From Takakia lepidozioides (lineage: Eukaryota; Streptophyta; Takakiopsida; Takakiales; Takakiaceae), in NCBI GenBank assembly GCA_030704615.1, contig CM060731.1, forward strand, positions 4,712,001 through 4,776,000: a stretch of 64,000 nt of DNA, read 5' to 3'. The notes below the pieces were generated by a model. The model did not search any database. It was given only the letters and a program-made list of their open reading frames with translations, and was not told the DNA's origin. Positions 58,646 to 64,000 of this stretch are shown here, in pieces. Both the position numbers and the translations under genes were made by a program. Position 1 is the stretch's first letter, and each line of letters opens with the position of its first letter.

Positions 58646-60361
58646 TGTCATGGTTTTAGTCATGGTTATCTAGAATTACCTACTTCTAGTTAACTAGGAC
58701 ATTTTAGATATTTATATTTATATTTTGTGTGTTGGGACTTCATTTGGTCTCACATGCCAAGTGAGGTGTCGAGCCTCACTTGAGACATGGAGATAGGTTT
58801 TCCCCTTGTGAGTGTTGAGGAGGCTCATCTTCTTGTAGTTGAGCCTCCATGAGCTTCTCTCACCTCCATAGCTCTAGGTATTGAGAGGGAGTGTGTTGAG
58901 GGCTTTGTAGGGTGGATTCCCTTAGCAAAGGTGCCCTTGGCTTGACTTAGTTTATGTGATAGAGTGGATTTCACTTGGAAGGACTAGGGCTTGTTCTTCA
59001 TGTGATTGCTTCATGCTTTGAGAGCTTTCATTGTCTTCTACTTCTCTCATTTCTCATCTCTTATCACTACAAGAAGATCACCTTATGCTTGTGAGTGCGG
59101 AGTGTAAGGATTAGTTTTGCACTTGTATTTTAAAGAGGTTGAGAGCTAGGAGAATTTAGCTCTTGTATCAGAAGGCTTGCAAGGGGTTGCAAGGAAAGGT
59201 GCTCGAGTATTGCATGCACCAAGGAGTTGGAGAGCTTGAGAAGAAAGCTCTTGAGTCACAAGATTTTGCAAGGATTGTAAGGAGGAAGTCTTGTGTGTGT
59301 GGAAGCATGGATTCTAGGGTTTGAGAATCCTTTGTATGCATTATGGAGTCGATGGTGTGTGCCATGGCTTGTGGAGAGTGACTAAAGGCTTGTTAGTGCT
59401 CATTTCACTATCAAGCTAGGGTTAAGCAAGTTCAAAGTGTGGATGTTGTGGAAGAGAAGCCAAAGAGCTATATATGCTTGGGCTTGAAGACAACAAGGGC
59501 AAGCACTTGGAGAGCACTAAGAAGCTCAAGAGGTTTTGAAAGGGAGCATGTGAAGAAATCTTCCAATCATGGTGGTGTGGAGCCAAGCTTAGGGTGCCAT
59601 TGGAAGGGCTTGGAGAACATGTGGTGGGAAATCCCTGAAGGGAAATCATCATTCAATGTATGCATAGCTTCACCCTAACTATGTAATGTGACAAGAGGGG
59701 GAGGCAATACTTGGCTATTCATGCTCTTGGTAGTGCGAGCTTTGTGGTGGATAGTTGACCAAGCAAGTGGTGCAAGTGTGGAGCATGCTCGCTTGAGTTT
59801 GTAAGTTCAAGTTTGAGAAGGGGAGCTCTTGTACTAGCAAGAGGTGAAGGCCTTTGAGATCCATTTGTGTGTGAAGTGGAGAGGTGTTGATTCATGTTAT
59901 GATGAAGGAGAGCAACACATAGGCCAAGAGGTCATGAAACATGCATTCAAATGACCACGGGGAGCACATGGATGATGGATTGGTGCAAGACCCCAAATGA
60001 GGCATATGGCGTGAGAGTGGGATCCAAGGCGGATTGCTTGGGAGCATTATTGTAAGTGACAAGCATTGCTCCTACACATTGAGATAATTTGTGTTGATTT
60101 GGAGCAATTGTCAAGTGATGAGGAGACAAATGCATGATTGCTCGGCAATGGAGATATGGTAGTTTGCAATCAAATCCCAAGGACTAGAAGGGGGATTGAT
60201 TTGGTGGACAATGACTTGCAAGTTGAGTTGGACCACTCTTGGTTGCACATTGGGGTGGAAGAGAGCAAGAAGATGTCTCTTATGACCACCTAGAGACCAT
60301 ATTTTTGCTTGAGTAGAAGCATAGAAGTCAAGGACTTGCATTCTAGCTCTTCATTACAAAC

Positions 60362-60775
60362 CCTAGTAGTGTATGCTCAGACTATACCTCTGTTAGTATA
60401 CCAAACAGGAGCTTGTCCCTTTGACTATACCTCTGTTGAGGTATCACCATATGTGAACCCTAATGTGAGACTATACCTCTGTTAGTATACCAAACATGAG
60501 CTTGTCCATTTTACTATACCTCTATTGAGGTATCACCATATGTGAACCCTAATCAGCTCAGACTATACCTCTGTTAGTATACCAAACAGGAGCTTGTCCC
60601 TTTTACTATACCTCTGTTGAGGTATCACCATATGTGGACCCTAATCAGCTCAGACTATACCTTTGTTAGTATACCAAACAGAACCCTCATTTTCAGACTA
60701 TACCTCTGTAAAGGTATCATCAGCATAAGGGACCCTAGCAACCTTAGACTATACCTCTGTTAAGGTATCAACAGT
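60362..60775 (+). repeat. Hairpin minisatellite in the Ty3 5' region
   Basis: About nine TATACCT(C/T)T(G/A)T motifs alternate between two completions: GTTAGTATACCAAAC and TTGAGGTATCACCATA. The composite unit is ~100 bp. The second form contains ATACCTC-TGTT-GAGGTAT, a perfect 7 bp stem with a 4-base loop; the first can pair TATAC with GTATA. The last two units are diverged but keep the GGTATCA stem. Confidence 0.85.
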
Positions 60776-61584
60776 GAAAGGACTTAGTGAAATTTAAGGG
60801 CCTTTGGAGGATTGTTTGGAAGATATTTGAGGGCCCTTGGAGGAGTATTTGGAGGATCTTTGGGGTCCTTGGAGGAGTGTTTGGAGGATCTTTGGGGTCC
60901 TTGGAGGACCCTTCGAGGAGCTTTGGTGGACAATGTTGAAGAGCTCTTGAAGGATTGATTGAGGGATATTGAAGGATACTTGCCACGACCATACAAGCGA
61001 GTGGATAGTGACAGGAGGGAGAGTGGTGGGATGAGAGCATTCTGGGGTTAGGAATTGCTTTAGTTTCTCTTGTCCATAGTCTTTCACCCTCTTTGTAGGC
61101 CAAAACCTTTCCGTAGGTAGAGCAAGAGTCAGTCCGGGTTTGGGCTGGGATGTCCTTGCAGGAGCGACACTGTGGAGTGTTTTTGGTGTGGGGGAGTTGC
61201 TGTCTTGATTTTCTTGTGTTTGGATCCCCTCCACACCTGCATGCTTGACTGTGCGCCATATTAGCTTTGTGTGGGCGCTTGTTTTCATAGGAGGTTGGTC
61301 CGGATTTGATCACCGGCCAATCCTAGAGTATGTTGTCGGTGGTGAGGCTGGAGTGATGACCAGTAAGACCACCAGTGTTTCTTCTATGGTGAGGCTGGGT
61401 TGATGACCAGCAAACCATAGGAGTGCTTGCAGTGGATGCAGGTGCAGGTACAGGTCTACGTTAGAAACCTATTATTCCTGCTTGAACCAGTAGCCGCAAC
61501 AGGTTCTTTATCCGGTTACCTTGTAGAAAGTGGGGATTAGAGACAGATTGACAACCGGTTGGGTTGTGAGTTTTCATCACGGAG

Positions 61585-62880
61585 GTGCCACCAGCTGCTG
61601 AGGGGAGTGCCGGTACAAGCACCAGCGATACTAGTGGGTACACAAGACAAGGTGTGCGGTTTAGGCCACTTTCACCTTCAGTGTCTTCTGAGGAAGGTTC
61701 AGACTCGGAGTCAGGAGGATTCTCGCCGAGGGTGCAAGTCATTTCCGTGCCATTGTTGTGGGACACGGTGGAGGAGATGTATGGAGCTACCAAGGGGCCA
61801 CGTAGGTACTCTGGAGCTGTGGGCACCATCGAGCTTGATGACTTTATACAAGAGTTTGACAGTTGGTGTGATTTGCAGCAAATGCGCAATCCACAACTGT
61901 TTACGCCCTTTATGGCGTGGAAGGGGCTATTCCAGCACCTTGAGGGGCCGCCCATGGATGATTACCATGAATTTAGGCGGGGACATGCGGTGGAGATTGA
62001 GGAGTGGCGAGAGTATTGGTCACCTAACTATGTCTCAATCACTAGAGGCACAAGGGCAGCGGTGACACCAGCAGCTACACAAACATCTCCAACTACAAGC
62101 ACTAGTAGTGGAACAAGTAGTGCCGGCACTTCTGCAGGTGGTACCAGTTCAAAAGGTGCTACTACTCCTCCTGCCACAATTACAACACATGTGCCTAGAT
62201 TCAACCCAGTGGTGGAGTTCTTCCAGGAGTTGTGGAGGAACTACCAAGGTGTACGGACAGAGAAGCTGCAAAGTTTGCAAGACTTCCAGCGCAAATCGAG
62301 TGAGAGCTTGCGAGAGGCCTACACTCGTATGAGGCGCTTGATAAGTGTGACCCAAGGGGTTACTGAAGCTCAGGCAGTCCAGTTCTGGTATGGAATTTTG
62401 GACAAGGAGCTCAAGAGAAGGGTGCGGGATGCAACCCTGTTACAAGCGGCCCAACCCACATTAGCGGATGTGTTTCTGCTGGCTGAGCGGATTGAGCTCA
62501 ATATGGTGGAGGAGCGAGTTGTTACCATTGGATTTGGCAAGGACATGCCTGCACGAGGTGCAGCTGCCAGCCAATAGGTACAAGGGACTGCCCAACAGCG
62601 TGGTCAGGGGGGCAAGGTTGCCCAACCCAAGTTCCATGGAGCTTACAGGGGACCTCAGGTGCAGAGGCCCGTGGCATCTTTTGCAGGCCAACAGCAACCA
62701 GGGGTGATATGTTGGACATGTGGAGGACCCCATGTCAAGAGAGATTGGCAGAAGGCCGGCACAAGCACAGCCTGCACAGTTGCAGTGTGGGCATTGTGAC
62801 AAGTATGGGCATGGAGATGCCCAGTGTTATGACTTGCACCCTGAGTTGCGCCCAGGCCAGTTCTAAGGGAACAATGGTGA
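61585..62880 (+). pseudogene. Ty3/gypsy gag and zinc-knuckle region
   Basis: A frame of 330 residues with a Ty3-type capsid: WDTVEEMYGATKGPRRYSG, FIQEFDSWCDLQQM, then a Thr/Ser-rich linker and FFQELWRNYQGVRTEKLQSL, FQRKSSESLREAYTRMRRLI and a FWYGILDKELKRRVR segment. A TAG stop at 62575 precedes the nucleocapsid region. The first knuckle (CWTCGGPHVKRD) loses its last Cys, and the frame with it, at an extra G near 62747; the second, CGHCDKYGHGDAQC, is intact in the shifted frame. No ATG opens the frame at its 5' edge, so the true start is lost or upstream. Confidence 0.85.
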
Positions 62881-63689
62881 CCGGGGGCGAGGTGGTCGGG
62901 CACGAGGTGCAGGCCAAGGGCAAGCTCAACATGGCCAAGGACGCGGAGGTCAGGGTGTTGACCAAGACATGGCCAACCGGCTTCAGCAGCTAGAGCAAAG
63001 GCTCGCTGCCATGGCTACAGCTCAGGTGGTACTGGCTCCCAGGCGGGATGGTCCACCTCTTGCTCCTGAGGGAGGAGATGTGGGAGGCATGGGATTCATG
63101 TGCGGAGCAGCACTACCACTAGTGCAGGTGGAGTCTACTACAGCTGTGACTCGAGGAGCAGCACGAGTTCCTGAGCCATGAGGTGCAGAGGTGGAATTGG
63201 ATCCACAGCGTGGGGAGGCAAGCCGTCGGGCAAGGCTTCCTCAGTCATTCACATTGGCGGAGATAGTGTCGACGCCATCCATGGCACCTAGTTCTCGCCC
63301 GACTGTTACCGAGGCGGAGGTTACTATGCCATTGGGGAGAGCTACACGTGCAGCACTGACACCTGCTACCAAGGCTAGTGCAGCCGGTGTGTTATTGGGG
63401 GCAGCCACCTATGTGTGTCAAGCCCCACTGTTCTCGGCAACCATGATTGCGACGCCGGGGGTAAGACCAGCTGCAGTGTTCAAACTAGCAGCAACACTCT
63501 GCGAGAGTGGGGAGGTCACTTCATCTTCTGCGGAGTTACTGGAAGGTGTAGTGGCAGAGGGATCCTCGGATTTGAGGGTCAAGACTGCCAGGGCTGCGCC
63601 ATGGCAAGCTGCAACTGCCAGATTGACGGAGCTGCCAACTAGGCCAGCCTTTGAGCGCGCCATGGTGACACCTGGAGTTGTCTTGTGAG

Positions 63690-64000
63690 ACAACCAGGGA
63701 GGCATTTTCACTTTGAGTGGACCGGCAGGCAAGAAGTACCGGCCACTGCGGGTCTTGTTGGACTCAGGAGCTCAGCCACTGATGTTGGGCAGAGCTGTTA
63801 TTGCAGATTTGGGCCTCATGGAGGCGGATATGGAGCTTTGTCCTTTCCAGATACAGACATCTCTAGGAGGATCAGAGCAGGCTCGGGGCATGACACGGCG
63901 TGAGTTGGCCATTGGACTACAACCAGATCATCCTGTAGATGGCTCAATGATGCGAGCCAAGGCCATTGTGACAGACGCGGTCTCTTACAATGTCCTTGTT
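63690..64000 (+). CDS. Ty3/gypsy aspartic protease, partial
   Basis: The frame gives FTLSGPAGKKYRPLRVLLDS followed by GAQPLMLG, the catalytic Asp-Ser-Gly loop of retropepsin-like proteases, then ADLGLMEADMELCPFQIQTS and a stretch continuing open to the end of the window. It would cleave the Gag-Pol polyprotein. Reverse transcriptase and integrase should follow beyond the window. It is in a different frame from the preceding 63191-63688 stretch. Confidence 0.8.

Larger units (their letters stand above)
58646..64000 (+). mobile_element. Ty3/gypsy retrotransposon, 5' part to window end
   Basis: It begins TGTCATGG directly after interrupted LINE-C sequence, giving a precise 5' LTR start. A TATA-rich stretch lies at 58703-58728. 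Gag, zinc knuckles and protease follow in the usual order. The inner edge of the LTR and the primer-binding site could not be identified with confidence, and the 3' half lies outside the window. Gag carries a TAG stop and a frameshift, so this copy is probably inactive. Confidence 0.75.

Noticed and set aside
60362-60775. CRISPR-like array of short repeats
   Set aside because: Repeats are ~100 bp composites with similar 'spacers', no cas genes are present, and the setting is a plant retrotransposon leader. It is a minisatellite.

Overview
The window looks like nuclear DNA of a land plant, probably a seedless one (moss, lycophyte or fern). Evidence seen: spliced genes with GT/AG introns, a plant-only NAC gene, plant-type CACTA transposase domains (Transposase_21, DUF4218, DUF4216), remnants of a plant PPR gene, and an LRR/coiled-coil gene resembling the centriolar protein LRRCC1. 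Retention of a centriole-type gene would fit a plant with flagellated sperm; that is inference. Most of the 64 kb is transposon wreckage, much of it nested.

Layout. 1-4.0 kb: a CACTA-beginning repeat and two sets of ~470 bp and ~570 bp tandem repeats. 4.1-8.1 kb: a decayed CACTA transposase on the minus strand. 10.3-11.5 kb: a rearranged fragment of a non-LTR element (called LINE-A here), cut exactly where a second copy of the CACTA-beginning repeat starts. 12.3-13.2 kb: PPR pseudogene. 14.5-18.1 kb: two adjacent, broken genes with FCP1/NLI-interacting-factor-like phosphatase domains. 18.2-20.07 kb: half of a Ty1/copia element with one well-defined LTR. 20.1-26.1 kb: mostly unassigned, with a tRNA-like SINE candidate at 21.4 kb. 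26.17-27.70 kb: a complete three-exon NAC gene of VNS (VND/NST/SMB) type. 28.8-37.9 kb: a pile-up of LINE-A and LINE-B copies, nearly all on the minus strand. 37.9-54.6 kb: a large minus-strand gene with at least 17 exons encoding an LRR plus coiled-coil protein; its introns hold a nearly full LINE-A (43.4-47.9 kb) and several LINE-B pieces. 55.4-55.7 kb: a trihelix-like fragment. 56.4-58.6 kb: the 5' part of a third LINE (LINE-C), interrupted inside its endonuclease by the LTR of a Ty3/gypsy element that runs to the window end.

Only two host genes look potentially functional: the NAC factor and the LRR/coiled-coil gene. They converge, with the retroelement cluster between them. The rest records successive insertions, and several junctions are sharp enough to order them: LINE-A then CACTA-end repeat at 11.5 kb; LINE-C then Ty3 at 58.6 kb; LINE-B tail followed by LINE-A at 30.2, 30.7 and 36.9 kb. 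Exon boundaries were read by eye from GT/AG signals and phase agreement; no alignment or database search was run.
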